Notes under the pieces: model-generated | The model's input: the letters and a program-made list of their open reading frames with translations, nothing else | Told to the model about the DNA's origin: nothing | Database searches by the model: none | Source: Hemicordylus capensis | Taxonomy: Eukaryota > Chordata > Lepidosauria > Squamata > Cordylidae | Length of the DNA stretch: 64,000 bases | Assembly (NCBI RefSeq): GCF_027244095.1 | Contig: NC_069661.1 | Span: 121,399,501-121,463,500, forward strand | Direction of reading: 5' to 3' | Program-made: the position numbers and the translations under genes | Shown: positions 53,701 through 64,000 of the stretch, piece by piece | How positions within the stretch are numbered: the stretch's first letter is position 1 | Layout: every line of letters begins with the position of its first letter

Positions 53701-55128
53701 AGTCGCTGAGAGCCAGTCGCAGACCGGGTTGGTGCAAATTAAACTTACGTTTACATTCCCATCATTGAACTCAGTGGGATTTACCTTCTAGGAAACCGGA
53801 TCACATAGGCTTCGGCTGCCCCTATTTTCTGGAATCTGTCCCTGTTAAACCACTCTCTTTTTTTGCCTCTTGGGGATAACTTGTTCAGGCTTGTTTGTTT
53901 CCCTGCAACTTGCTAAGGTTGTCATTCTTCAGGATTCAGCTCCCTCCCCAGAGTCTCTAGAAATTAGATTTCCAAGTGGGTGTGTAGATGTACTGGGTGG
54001 GTTCCTGGTACACCTGCTCAATAGGTGCACAACACAACACTAAGGCACTGTGCAGTACACAACCCGTCCTAGAGTATGTGGAATCTAGTCTTACAGTTGG
54101 GTGTCATCGTGAATGGAGGGCAGGGCTTGGGCAGCAACTTTTGTATCAAAATGGGTTGACAAGTGTATCCCTGTGTTCACTGGGGAAATGTTGGGAAGTA
54201 GAGGTAGGTGTGGGTCATCCGCTCTGGTAATCTGGAATAAAGTATTCTGCATGCACTTTATTACCTGCTTTCCATTTGGCATGCTTGTAATCACCAACAA
54301 CAACAACAATCACAGGCATGCCTCCATTTTCATCAGTAGAATGTTAAGAGGACATGGGATCATATTGGAATCTGGGATTATTGCTGGGAATGGATCCAGG
54401 ACATGTTCCAACAGAAGCATCAGTGCCCAACAGCCAGTTTTGTCCTCTGGCTCTTCTTTTAACACCTTTCTCATGCTATCACATCCGTTTATGTGGGATT
54501 GATTCTATCCAGTTGAATGCTACAGCTCTTAACATTTGCAAGTAAATTCTACTGAATTAATTTAGTTTCCAGATAAATGCATTGAGGAGTGGGGCATTCC
54601 AAAAGTTTAAATATTGATGAGATGAATAGGATTGCCGTATTGTGCAGGATACTTGTTGATTTGGGAAACCTGTGGGTTGTCAAAAAAAAAAAGACCTAAA
54701 TGTACCAAAACAATCAATATAGTGGTGAATTATAGTGTTAGTCACCTCTAAGACTGCTATCTGGTTTTCAGAATTACAATGTGCAATATAGTTTATCATC
54801 ACATACTTTTGTTTTCAATTACATAACAATGGAACTGGCAATTATTCTATGGTCCCACCAAGCTGACATAGTTTACAAGTACATAGTTTACACTAGCATA
54901 ATGTCAGTGAACGAACTGTAGTCAAAATCCTATACATTCGCAGCAGAAATGTTAAAAAGAAGAAAAACAGCATTACAAAAACCAGAATGGAGCAACCCCA
55001 ATAAGCGATTCTACCAGTGTCCATGGCAACACAATAAACTTCCAGCAGCATATCCCCTTAGCAACCAGGTACAAAAGGAGCCAATATACATGTGGTGGCA
55101 AGGAGACTTCCCCCCAAATAAAAAACAT
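53701..55128. other. Gene-free stretch upstream of ZNF518B
   Basis: Unique-looking. Short open frames at 53,988-54,545 lack domains. In human the next gene upstream is CLNK; nothing of it was recognised here. Confidence 0.45.
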
Positions 55129-55337
55129 TTTATTTTTATTTATTTATACATTTATATCCCTCTCTTTTTCCAAGGAGCCCAGAAACAATGTACATGGTCA
55201 TGTTCATTCTTACAGCAACCCTGTGAGGTAGGTTAGGCTGAGAAAAAAGTGACTGGCCCAAAGTCACCCAGTGAGTTTCATCTGAACTCAGGTCTGGTCT
55301 CCCTGGTCCTAACAACTCTTAACTAATACACCACACT
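55129..55337 (-). mobile_element. tRNA-derived SINE, diverged copy
   Basis: Same family as 14,101: 'caaggagcccag', 'caaccctgtgaggtaggtta', 'gtgactggcccaaagtcacc', then a degraded head. Confidence 0.75.
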
Positions 55338-56599
55338 GAGGACCTCACCTCATGTCACCATACACAAGGAACAATATAAGACTACACTGCAGTGCCCATT
55401 GCCCTCTCCACCTGGGGCAATCTGAAACTATATCAGCAGCCCATCAAGCCTGAAGATGCTATTGCTAAATACCAGGTGAATGGTAAGACACCTGCCATCC
55501 AAGGATTAGTCCTGAATGAACATTCCTGGTTTGCATACAGAAACCTAGCTGAATGAAGAAGAAGGTGCAAGCCTCTCCCAGGTGTGTCCGGATTCATCAT
55601 CAGCCTCAGCTTGGTTGATGAGTGGCTGTGGTCCATCAGGATTCCATGTCCCTCAAGCAATTCTCAGTTGATAGTGTTGGACCTCCAAGACAGGATTAGT
55701 TTACTGCCCACATAACTGTATAAAAGTCTCCCTGCTAGAGCTGATCTCAGATATGATCATGATCGTTGACCAATCTGTAAAACATTTTGTGATAAAATCA
55801 CACACATTCATGTCAACTTAGACTCTATGTTGATGACAGAGTCAGAGGTGGATGTATCTAATGTACCCTGAGTTTCAGGAAAGTTGGTTTTAATGAGCTC
55901 AGAGAATAATTAAGTAAGATCCCATGGCTACAAATCCTAAAGGAGAAAAGAAGTCCAAAAGGGATGGGGGATTCTGAAAGTTGTTATGCTGAAGATGCAG
56001 TCACAAACAATTCCACTGTAAAGGTATCAGGTCCTTCTTCCCAAGGAGGCAGCTCCACCTTATACAAGACTGAGGTAGGCAATCCCAAGTCTCCAGAAAG
56101 CACAGAAATGCAGTAATGTTTATTTTCTCCTGAATGGTAATGCTGTAAGATAAAGTTGCACCTGCTCTATTGGACAGGCAGATTCAGGCTCAATACACCA
56201 TGGCCTCTCCCATATCAACAATTTGTCCTAACAGGAAGTGGTCCTATTGCTTCCTTCAGCTGGACTCTACAAGCAAGTCTGTGTTCACCAGCCTCCCTCT
56301 GCACTCAGGTCTAAAGTAGGCTTTCCCTTGGCTTGTTCTGGCTGTCAACATTATCCCCTGAGTAAGGCTCAGGTGTACAGAGTCGAGGTATCCCTGCCAA
56401 CAGTAGGTTGGTCCTAGTGCCCTGAGTTAGTCCTGCCTTCGCTTCAGTCAACCTGGCTGACATGGCTTCCATAGACCTTGCTGTGGGTTTGAGGTTCACA
56501 GAAAAGACCATGTAAGGTTTCTAAAGTTAACTAGTGTGTCTGCAAAGAAAGCTTTTAGCTTTGGAAGGAGAAACATATAGCCTGAACCTGTAGGGAGGA
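55338..56599. other. Gene-free stretch
   Basis: No exon, repeat or regulatory motif that I can support. Confidence 0.4.
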
Positions 56600-57123
56600 T
56601 ATCTGGAAAGCTAAAACTCAGAATGAAGTGAAGCTTGTGAGGATGCCAAAAACAGCTATATTCAAAACAAGAGGCAACGAGGTTAAGGAAACAGTAGATC
56701 TGTTGGAGAAGATGGTAATGGATAACATTAATGCAGAGCTACTTCACTTCTATATCTGTCTTCTCCCACAAAGCAAATGCAGCCTGATCTGGTAACATTG
56801 TTTTTTGTAATTTTATTTTCTTTTGTACATTTCTGCAAAAAATAAAAAATAAAAAGTACATTAAACAGAAAGAAGGAAAATGTGGTGTGATAGGCAAATA
56901 GATGGTTAACACTTCGCTATATATATTAATGTCAAATCTTCAGGACTAGATGAATGACATCCCCTGGTACTGAAGGTGTGATCTCAGAGCCTCTGCCCAG
57001 CATCTCTGACAACTCCTGCAGAATGGGATAGGAGTCACAAGACAAAAAACGAACACATTTTGTCCCTATTTTCATAAGTGTGGGAGGAGGATCTGGGAAG
57101 CTCTAAACCAGTCAGCTTGGTGC
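56600..57123 (+). mobile_element. Old CR1 LINE, part before the hAT-like insertion
   Basis: Decayed CR1 ORF2. The order of coding-like words ('gatgtgatctcagagc'-type spacer, 'ggatctgggaagctctaaac', 'cagtcagcttg') corresponds to the KGSRRDPGNYRPVSL area of the 7,378 copy. It continues after the insertion at 57,961. No usable open frame. Confidence 0.6.
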
Positions 57124-57960
57124 TAGGGATGTGCAGGAACTGATTTTTGTGATTCAATTCAAGGTTGAATCGAATCAGCCAGGTTCTATTCAAACTCAAG
57201 CCTGCAAGTTGGATTAGATTCATTTGGATTTGAATCTATTTGACCCACTTTTAAAGATCCAGGGGCCACCAAAGTGGGAGGGCGCATAGGGCCCTATGGG
57301 TGCCACTTATTGCCCAGATTTCAAGGCGATGGGGCACTTGGTTGATTTTTAATAATTTTTTAGTTCTTAATGATTTTGTATATTTCCACTGTAGGGAATA
57401 ATGGGCATATAAAGCAGCCCTGACCCTAACCCAGATCCCAGCTTTAATTAATTTATTTGTTAAGCTAAACTCTAGCCTTTATAGAAGTGGAGTTATGGAG
57501 CAAAATGTGTGGTCACTATTTTTTTAAGTGTTTAGACTCTTGAGTGTGTAATGACCTTTTCTCATATTGAATCCCTATGAGGATCCATTATAAACCAAAG
57601 AGTCTTTTGAACACTTCAAAAATTCCTAAAAAATGAAATGAGTAGTCCACTGGCTTGTGAGTTTGGAGTTAGTTGGCACATGGGATGCCACTAATTCCAC
57701 ACACACACACACACCCGCAAGGTAGTGGTGTACTCAGTTCATTTTTTAGGAAAGTTTGAAGTGTTTAGACTCTTTGGTGTGTTATTCATCAGAGGAAATG
57801 AATAAGGAAACTTGAATCGATTCAAACCAATTCTGGGGATTTGATTTGAGCTAGAATTTGGCCAGGTGTGACTGGGCAGATTTATTTTGAAGTCAAATAA
57901 CTCGAATTGACCAGATTGGAGTCGAATCAATTTGATCTCAAATCAATTTGTACATCCCTA
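57124..57960. mobile_element. hAT-like element, TAGGGATGTGCA termini, 837 bp, in CR1
   Basis: Termini TAGGGATGTGCA and (reverse complement) TAGGGATGTACA. It is flanked by a perfect 8-bp repeat, CTTGGTGC (57,116-57,123 and 57,961-57,968). The ends are rich in 'gattcaa' and 'gaatc' words that pair with each other. No transposase frame. It is related by its termini to 17,680 and 20,181. Confidence 0.85.
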
Positions 57961-58140
57961 CTTGGTGCAATACCTGGCAAGATCGTAAAACAGATTAAGC
58001 ATTCAATCTGTGAACATTTAGAAAAGAATATGGTGCTCACCAGGAGCCAGTTTACTATGAAAATGGTGCTTACTTGGGCTTGTGAAAAACAAGTAATGTC
58101 TATCATATTTCTTTTCTTGATAAAATTATTAGCTGAGCAG
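57961..58140 (+). mobile_element. Old CR1 LINE, part after the hAT-like insertion
   Basis: Encodes IPGKIVKQIKHSICEHLEKN directly after the insertion, matching [20 protein letters not shown] of the 7,378 CR1 copy. The two parts therefore belong to one CR1. Confidence 0.75.
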
Positions 58141-58249
58141 TTCCATCTCTCATCCTGTATGCAAGAACCCATGCAGTTCAACTGGAGGCAAACCAAAATC
58201 TGTGTGAGCAACTTGTTCCAAAAAGGGCCAGAGGAGGAATGAGATCTCA

Positions 58250-58619
58250 AATACCTCCAGGTTCAGATTATCCCTCCAAAGCCAGACCTTTCTGCCCAGA
58301 GAGCAGAAAAATATAACAGGGCTGCCCTCTGGCCTAGAGTCATACACTCCTCCTCCATTCCATCACACCCCTCCTGGCCCATTGTTGGCACTAGTGTGCA
58401 GGGTTGGAGATGCATGAAATACTTGCAGTAGAAGAAGCCAGTTCATCAAGGAGCTTGAACTCAGTGGGCAGTGACTCTGGGGTCTCCAATGCTGAGGTTT
58501 CTGGCTCTGGTGTCTCCTGCCTGATATCAGAGCCTGGGGCTGGGGCTGGCTCTTCCAGCATGACTGCTCCCCCTTCTTCAGGGTTGAACTCTGAGCTACT
58601 GCTCAGGGTGAGGGTCACA
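58250..58619 (-). mobile_element. Possible LTR fossil
   Basis: On the minus strand it starts TGTGACCCTCACCC and reads into an acidic, glutamate/proline-rich 91-residue frame, similar in texture to the frame inside the 34,849 LTR. No target duplication and no second terminus are fixed. Very tentative. Confidence 0.25.
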
Positions 58620-58699
58620 CCAAACAGGTCATGGGAATGTTGTGGACATAGCGTATCTTCATTCATCAGTGCTAATTAATGACTCAGAGCCTGGAGGTA

Positions 58700-59395
58700 T
58701 GTATCAAGTGAAGTGTCACAGAGCTGGGCCCTGAGCTGTTCAACATTTTTATAAATGACTTGGTTGAGAGAGTAGAGGAGATACTTATCAAATGTGCAGA
58801 TGACATAGAGATGGAGGAAGTCACTAACATCTTAGAGAGAATTGAGATTCAAAATTATATTGAGAGGCTCAAACATTGGGCCAGACCAAACAAGATGAAA
58901 TTCAATGGAAATTAATACACAAGTATAGGATGAGGGAAACCTGGCTTGGCAGCAGTCTATGTGAAAAGGATCTAGGTGGCTTAGTGGACCACAAGCTGAA
59001 TATAAGCAAGCAAGCAGGGTAAAACAGCTGCTAAGAAAAAACTAATGCAATCTTGGGCTGCATTAACAGAGGCATCATGTCCAGATCACAAGATGTGATG
59101 TGATCATTCTGTACTCGTCAGACCTCACCTAAAATCCTGTATCCAGTTCTGGGTACAGCATTTTAAGAACGCATTGATAAACTGGAACAGATTCAGAAGA
59201 GATGGTGAAGGGTCTGGAAGCCATCCTAGGAGGAAAAATGGAAGAAGCTGGCTATGTTTATCCTGCAGATAAGAAGAGTTTAGGGAAGATCTGATAACAG
59301 TTTTCAAATATCTGAAAGGTTGTCACATAGAAGACGGAGAAGACTTGTCTGTTGCTCCTGGGGGCAGGACTAGAACCGATAGGTTGAAATTGGTT
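58700..59395 (+). mobile_element. Old CR1 LINE relic (end of reverse transcriptase onward)
   Basis: Starts at ELFNIFINDLVERVEE (motif B end) and IKCADDIEM (decayed catalytic box) at about 58,735-58,810. It goes on through 'tgtatccagttctgggtaca' and 'cagattcagaagagatggtg' to 'gataacagttttcaaatatc'. Many frame changes. It is of an older type than the 7,378 copy and may continue the 56,600-58,140 copy. Confidence 0.7.
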
Positions 59396-59397
59396 CA

Positions 59398-59835
59398 GAA
59401 ACTGGCTCTGCAGAGAGAGTGGGCTTAGCCCGCTCTCCCCGCAGATGAGCAGGGAGCCGTCCCTGGGTGGCCAGATCAGCTGCCCACACGTGACAGAGCC
59501 AGTAGGGGTGGCAGGGACTGGGGGCCACCTGGCCCCTGGAGGTCCCAGGATTCCTCACACTAGTGCCCAGGGCATCCTGGGGAGACCCCTGAGGTTGGGA
59601 GGCCTGTTTTAGCCTCCCAGCAGGGATCTTCATCAGTCACTGTGCAATGGAGCCGTGCCATGGCGCCTAACAATCAGTAAACAAGGTTCGCGGAGTGTGC
59701 GCTCTGCTAACCTCATCTAAGGGGAGGGATATTTTCGGAGGCTTGCTGCCGGGAGCCACATGGCTCCTGTTGCAGCACATGACTGGGAGAAACCAGGCTA
59801 GGCTCCCTTAGCCTGATTTCTCCTGTTCATGAGAA
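59398..59835. mobile_element. Palindrome-rich repeat, family A, copy 4
   Basis: Carries 'gcttagcccgctctccccgc', 'gtgacagagccagtaggggt', 'gagacccctgagg' and an end 'tgttcatgagaatagtcc' that mirrors the GGCTATTC start of copy 2. It lies about 250 bp from copy 5. Confidence 0.6.
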
Positions 59836-60084
59836 TAGTCCCAAAGAATGGAGTCTAAGTACTCTCAGGTTTGCAACAACAATCTCATTAACCAGGTGGG
59901 GCAAAACCATTATTCCTAGCTGGCAGGGGAAATTACTGACTGATGCTGCAAATATAGTGAAGACTTTCAGAACAGAAATAGCCAAAGGTAGGATGCAGTA
60001 CTGGAATTAGCTTGAAATAATGCAAAGGAAGTAACTGTGTTGCGGCATGTTGCTATTGAGAAATTAGCATCCTTTACAGATATA

Positions 60085-60530
60085 GTGGGGAGGAAGCCCT
60101 GAAGAGCTAACCATCCTGTAGATGAGCAGTCTCCTTTCCTTGGGTGGGCAGATAGCCCACCCAGACGAGCACTGGGAGCTGCTGGGAGCTCTGAGCATTG
60201 GGGTGTCAGGACATGTCACCCTGCATCACCCTGCCCCCCGGAGTTTTAATAATGCACCGTGCGAGTGTGCAGTGCATTTTGGGGATCCCCCGCCTCCAAG
60301 AGTGCCACAGTCTGCTAGCCACTGCTTGCAGCCGCGGCTGACAGACGATCGAAAAAACAAGGTTAAGGGAGTACTTGCTCCCTTAACCTCATTTTAGAAA
60401 GAGGCTCCATAGGCAGGTTTACCTCTGTGGTGCTGCCAGGATCGGGCTCGATCCCAGCAGTACACATGTGCATGCAAAACTGGGCTGGGCTTCCTTAGCC
60501 TGGTTTTGCATGTGCATGTGACTAGCCTCA
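60085..60530. mobile_element. Palindrome-rich repeat, family A, copy 5
   Basis: More diverged, with 'gtcctttccttgggtgggcag', 'aacaaggttaagggagta' plus its inverse 'actt gctcccttaacctcat' and an ending 'tgcatgtgactagcctc'. Assigned by order and termini rather than by close identity. Confidence 0.5.
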
Positions 60531-60781
60531 GTATGTCCACAAACAGTACTTTATGAAAACAGAGGACAAGATTCCTTAAGAGAATATCACTTACGATAAA
60601 CCAGAGTGTAAAATCTTGTTCACTATTGGAAATAAAGAATAGGACGAAAAACATCACCTCTCTTATGAAATACTAAGAAAAGAACTCATGAGGATGCTGG
60701 GACAGGGTTGTTGGCATAAGAACAATTTTACTGAGCAAGGCATTGTATTCCTCTGGAGGGCCATCCATCATCTGATTAGGG

Positions 60782-61237
60782 CAGGGGCGTAACTATCATG
60801 GGGCAAGGGGAGACAGTTGTCTGGGGGCCCACTGCCTTGGGGGCCCCCCAGAGACAAGTCACATGACTGACTCCCCCAGCCGTGCACCCGCCCAGGCTTC
60901 CTTCAGTTGTATTCATCCTCCGAAGTTGATTTGAGTGTTAAGACCTGGAGCTACCAGAAAGGGCATGTCTTTCTCGATTACCATTAAATGACTTGCACCG
61001 TCCACAATTTACAAACCCTTGTAAAAAATAATTTAGGATGATGTTCTATTGTGGCACATAGGAGATAGAAAGACAGACAGGCAGACAGACAGGTAGGTAG
61101 ATAGATTTCACTATGCTTTTTGTTACCACTACTCAGCCTCATTTAAGATTTCTTTACTTCGTGAGCTGAGCTTCAGTGAGGGGGGGAGCATTTTTAAATC
61201 TTGTCTCTGGGCCCACTCCAACCTTGCTACGCCCCTG
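60782..61237. mobile_element. hAT-like MITE, CAGGGGCGTARC termini, copy with perfect TSD
   Basis: A 456-bp element, left end CAGGGGCGTAACTATC, right end (reverse complement) CAGGGGCGTAGCAAGG. It is flanked by a perfect 8-bp repeat, GATTAGGG (60,774-60,781 and 61,238-61,245). The interior includes the 120-bp segment also found at 42,264-42,385 and a short (AGAC)/(AGGT) simple repeat at about 61,070-61,105. Non-coding. Confidence 0.9.
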
Positions 61238-61245
61238 GATTAGGG

Positions 61246-62089
61246 TACAAAATGTGGTTCCTTTCTATTTGCAGCTTCAACCACTAGAAATTTTGGAGTA
61301 AGGTGTTGAAAAATCCTATACAACTTTCTCATATCTCATACTTATATTACCTAGTTTCCTGAGATCTCAAGGGACTCAAAAGAGGTCCATCCCAGGCATC
61401 CTTCATAGTGTGGACTAGAACTGAAAACACTGGTAATACCGCCAGAGCAGGCATTCCAGATTGAAAGGAGTCATAATGACCAAGTTGTTGGCAGTATAAT
61501 TGGTAGAGCTGGTTGATATATCACCATCACAAAATCCTGGCTATTAGGGCAATATATTTAGCATTAAGTGGACTATCCCCCCAAAGGACAAAAATTTAGA
61601 ATCACCCTTTGTATGATTTGAGTACCCAATCCAAAGTGAGTGAATCTAGAGTCGTTAGCAACAGTGTTAGGAACCAACATTAAAAACAAAGTGGGTGTAC
61701 TAATGACAGAGACCACTGCAGAAGGACTAGAATGTTATTTACTCTACCAAGAGGTTGACTGCTGTTGCAAAGCCTGTTATGTTAAGGATTTAAAAGGCGG
61801 GGGGGGGGATTCAGGTGACATACACTGATTATCAAGTAGCATTCAGAACAATGGCTGCTGGAAAGCATGTGACAATACTTTGAAGCATGATACAATGAGT
61901 GCTGTTGGTCCATGTATATTGGATACCAAGACTAGTCAACAAGACTCTCACCCCATTCTCATGTAATGCGAAACCGGAGTTGAAGGGGACTGAAGTTGAA
62001 CTTTTTGTACATCCAAACACGTACAACCGTGGTTTAGTCCCAAAAGGGACCTGAGGTTTCCTTCCCCAGACTCTGATTTGAACCTTCAG
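61246..62089. other. Gene-free stretch
   Basis: Nothing recognised. A poly-G run lies at about 61,800. Confidence 0.45.
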
Positions 62090-62203
62090 TTTGTAGTAGG
62101 TTTCACCACCCTCCTGTATTCTACCAAAAGAAAACCACATGGCTCTGTGGTCGCCAGGAGTTGACACCGACTCAACGGCACAACTTTACCTTACTTTACC
62201 TGC
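62090..62203 (+). mobile_element. Sauria-type SINE 3' half
   Basis: Sense copy of the tail: 'ctctgtggtcgccaggagtt', 'gacaccgactcaacggcaca' and (CTTTAC)-like repeats. Head missing. Confidence 0.75.
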
Positions 62204-62961
62204 AGTTCAATGGTGCCAGTGTTACATCTGAATGCTGCACAGCAATCCCACTGTGCTGCAACTGAAGTTGAAGGAGGAAGCTCTCCCCTTGCACCAGTTG
62301 CAATTGGCTGCCAGGGCTATCCTTCAGTCCAGCAGGAAGCCAACGCAGCCAGTTCCCCCTCCTCTCTGCACTCTCCCTGAATGCAGAGGGTATCCTGTCC
62401 ATTACGTCCAAATGTGGACAGGAGAGTGGGTGAGGGGGAGCATAACCGTGGGTACATTGAACCTGCAGTTCCGCATTACATGCAAATGTAGCCATTGTGT
62501 CACTGACAAACCCAGAAGAGTGCAGTGCCAGATCCAATAATGGTGTACAATATTTAGCTAATTACCTGGTTCTGAAATGCTTCAGGCTGCCTCTCAGTTT
62601 GGATGGCCACTGTTATGCCATGCAGTCACACATCCACAAATACAATAATAAAAGTGGAATCATCCCTGATGTGGAGGGTAGATACTTGTCTGTGTTCATA
62701 TTATTGTTAAGGACAAAGTCTCTGTATTATTGTTAGTGCACATGACCTATATTTGGCTCCCTCTGGTGTTTTCCAAGGAAAGTTCAGGTGCTTGTCCTGG
62801 TCCCACCTCTCATTATCTAAGTTGAGCTGATGAGAATGCTTCTTGGGATTGATTTTAGTTAATGTATTTTTTTATTTAAACTGGCTTTGATTATTGTTCA
62901 TTTCCATTATAACTTAAAGTATTTGTAAGCTGCCAGGAGAGTCCTCTAGGTTGTTATTATT
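62204..62961. other. Gene-free stretch
   Basis: Overlapping open frames of about 100 residues on both strands at 62,196-62,540 have no domain. No repeat was recognised except a possible L2-like end near 62,870-62,940. Confidence 0.4.
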
Positions 62962-63140
62962 ATTATTTATTTGATTTCTATACCACCTTTCCAAAAATGG
63001 CTCAGGGCAGTTTTCACAGAGAAATAATAAATAAATAAGATGGATCCCTGTCCCCAAAGGGCTCACAATCCAAAAAGAAACATGATAGACACCAGCAACA
63101 GTCACTGGAGGTACTGTGCTGGTGGTGGATAGGGCCCTTT
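62962..63140 (-). mobile_element. SINE-like repeat with L2-type tail
   Basis: 'ccaaaaatggctcagggcag', 'aaataagatggatccctgtc' and 'agacaccagcaacagtcact' match 16,820 and 27,593. Well preserved. Confidence 0.75.
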
Positions 63141-63400
63141 CTGTTTTATCTGAATCATGTACACCCTTGCACCTTAAGAGATGGCATTTTCTGAACCGGA
63201 TACTGCACAGCACCTGTCGGCTGTCCCCCAGCAATCATTTTAGAAGCTTCTCTGCAACTTTTTTTATTTTAAGCACCAGCAGTCTGGTTCCATTTTGGTT
63301 CAAGTGGAACCCATCCCTTTTATACAGGCTCATCTTCTTCAAAAATGTATCCCAGTGCCTAAAAAATATAAACCCCTGTAGCATTTCCCTCTTCCTCAGA
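63141..63400 (-). other. Possible LINE 5' region fragment
   Basis: On the minus strand a weak coding-like stretch (about 63,325-63,230) reads like 'R-D-G-F-H-L-N-Q-N-G-T-R', a phrase seen in the 5' part of some reptile CR1 copies. It is short and not in frame with anything nearby. Confidence 0.25.
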
Positions 63401-63565
63401 CATAAGAACATAAGAACAGCCGGGCTGGATCAGGCCCAAGGCCCATCTGGTCTAGCATCCTGTTTCACACAGTGGCCCACCAGATGCTGCTGGAAGCCAC
63501 AGGCAGGAGTTGAGGACATGCCCTTTCTCCTGCTGCTACTCCCCTGCAACTGGTACTCAGAGGCA
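63401..63565 (-). mobile_element. CR1 LINE 3' end
   Basis: Same terminus as 2,763-2,990 and, inverted, 10,283. 5'-truncated, non-coding. Confidence 0.8.
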
Positions 63566-63623
63566 AAGAAAGAAAGAAAGATGTCCTCCTCCCCCAAGAC
63601 ATTCATTCTCCCTGACAGCTGAG

Positions 63624-64000
63624 TAGGTGTGTGCATTTCAATTCGGGTACAAAACGTTTTGTGCCTGAAAATGGCAATTTCTGAGGTTTTGTAACCAAAA
63701 CAAAATCAAGAATTAAAAAACAGAGATTTTTGTTTCCAAATCGAAATGACTGTGTTTCAGACAGAATGCTTTGTTCTTCGGAAAAGCATTGCAATTGAAA
63801 TTGACTCTGACTCTCTCCACTCCAGCTGAGGCACTGAGTGATTAGCAGAAGATGAGATATGCAAAAAGCTGTTGGGCATGAATGGTTTAGTTAAGTATGT
63901 GTTGTATTCAGTGTGATTGAAATGCAAACTGACCTTGCAAAGGGATTTGGAAGACAGCATTTTGAGACAGAAATACCCAAATATCTTTGGGAGCTCAATG
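63624..64000. mobile_element. Possible hAT-like element, TAGGTGTGTGCA terminus, incomplete
   Basis: TAGGTGTGTGCATTTCAA resembles the left terminus of 17,680, 20,181 and 57,124. The other terminus is not in the window, so the right edge is unknown. Confidence 0.4.

Noticed and set aside
1-64000. A bacterial-style defence or biosynthetic system
   Set aside because: No operon structure or Shine-Dalgarno-spaced genes; repeats, splice sites and the zinc-finger gene show vertebrate DNA.

Overview
The window is vertebrate nuclear DNA, most likely from a squamate reptile (lizard or snake). It has low gene density and one long conserved zinc-finger gene with a CpG-rich promoter. It carries CR1, L2 and L1 LINEs, Sauria-type SINEs with a BovB-like tail, 5S-rRNA-headed SINEs, and many short hAT-like elements with 8-bp target duplications. 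The Sauria-type and 5S-type SINEs are what point to a squamate; the species cannot be told by eye. I see no bacterial or phage genes, CRISPR array, operon or rRNA/tRNA gene. 

The only host gene I can support is ZNF518B on the minus strand. Its coding sequence is one uninterrupted exon (46,277-49,426). A splice acceptor lies about 70 bp upstream of the ATG. A CpG-rich promoter and short non-coding first exon lie at about 53.5 kb, giving a 5'-UTR intron of about 4 kb. The protein has three clustered C2H2 fingers near the N-terminus, one C2H2 finger at the C-terminus and several conserved blocks. Family knowledge makes it a chromatin-associated partner of G9a/EHMT2 and PRC2. 

Layout: 0-7 kb holds microsatellites, a 135-140 bp minisatellite, LINE 3' ends and mostly unique sequence. 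7-10.3 kb holds two CR1 pieces flanking a Ty1/copia reverse-transcriptase fossil. 10.4-23.5 kb is dense in SINEs and palindromic DNA elements, including a 576-bp near-perfect foldback. 23.9-25.2 kb is a broken minus-strand LINE, possibly Vingi-like. 28.0-36.0 kb is an L2 element split by a 5.6-kb L1 (14-bp target duplication) and by a probable solo LTR. 36-46 kb is mostly unremarkable, with scattered repeats. 46.3-53.7 kb is ZNF518B and its 5' intron. 54-64 kb holds CR1 relics, one of them split by an 837-bp hAT-like element, plus more palindromic elements. 

The most unusual signals are repeat-biology signals. One is an unidentified repeat family whose start carries a hairpin that varies in a compensatory way between copies. 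Another is a SINE body present with either a 5S-type or a tRNA-type head. Others are large foldbacks with differently decayed arms, and several hAT-like families whose target duplications can be read directly.
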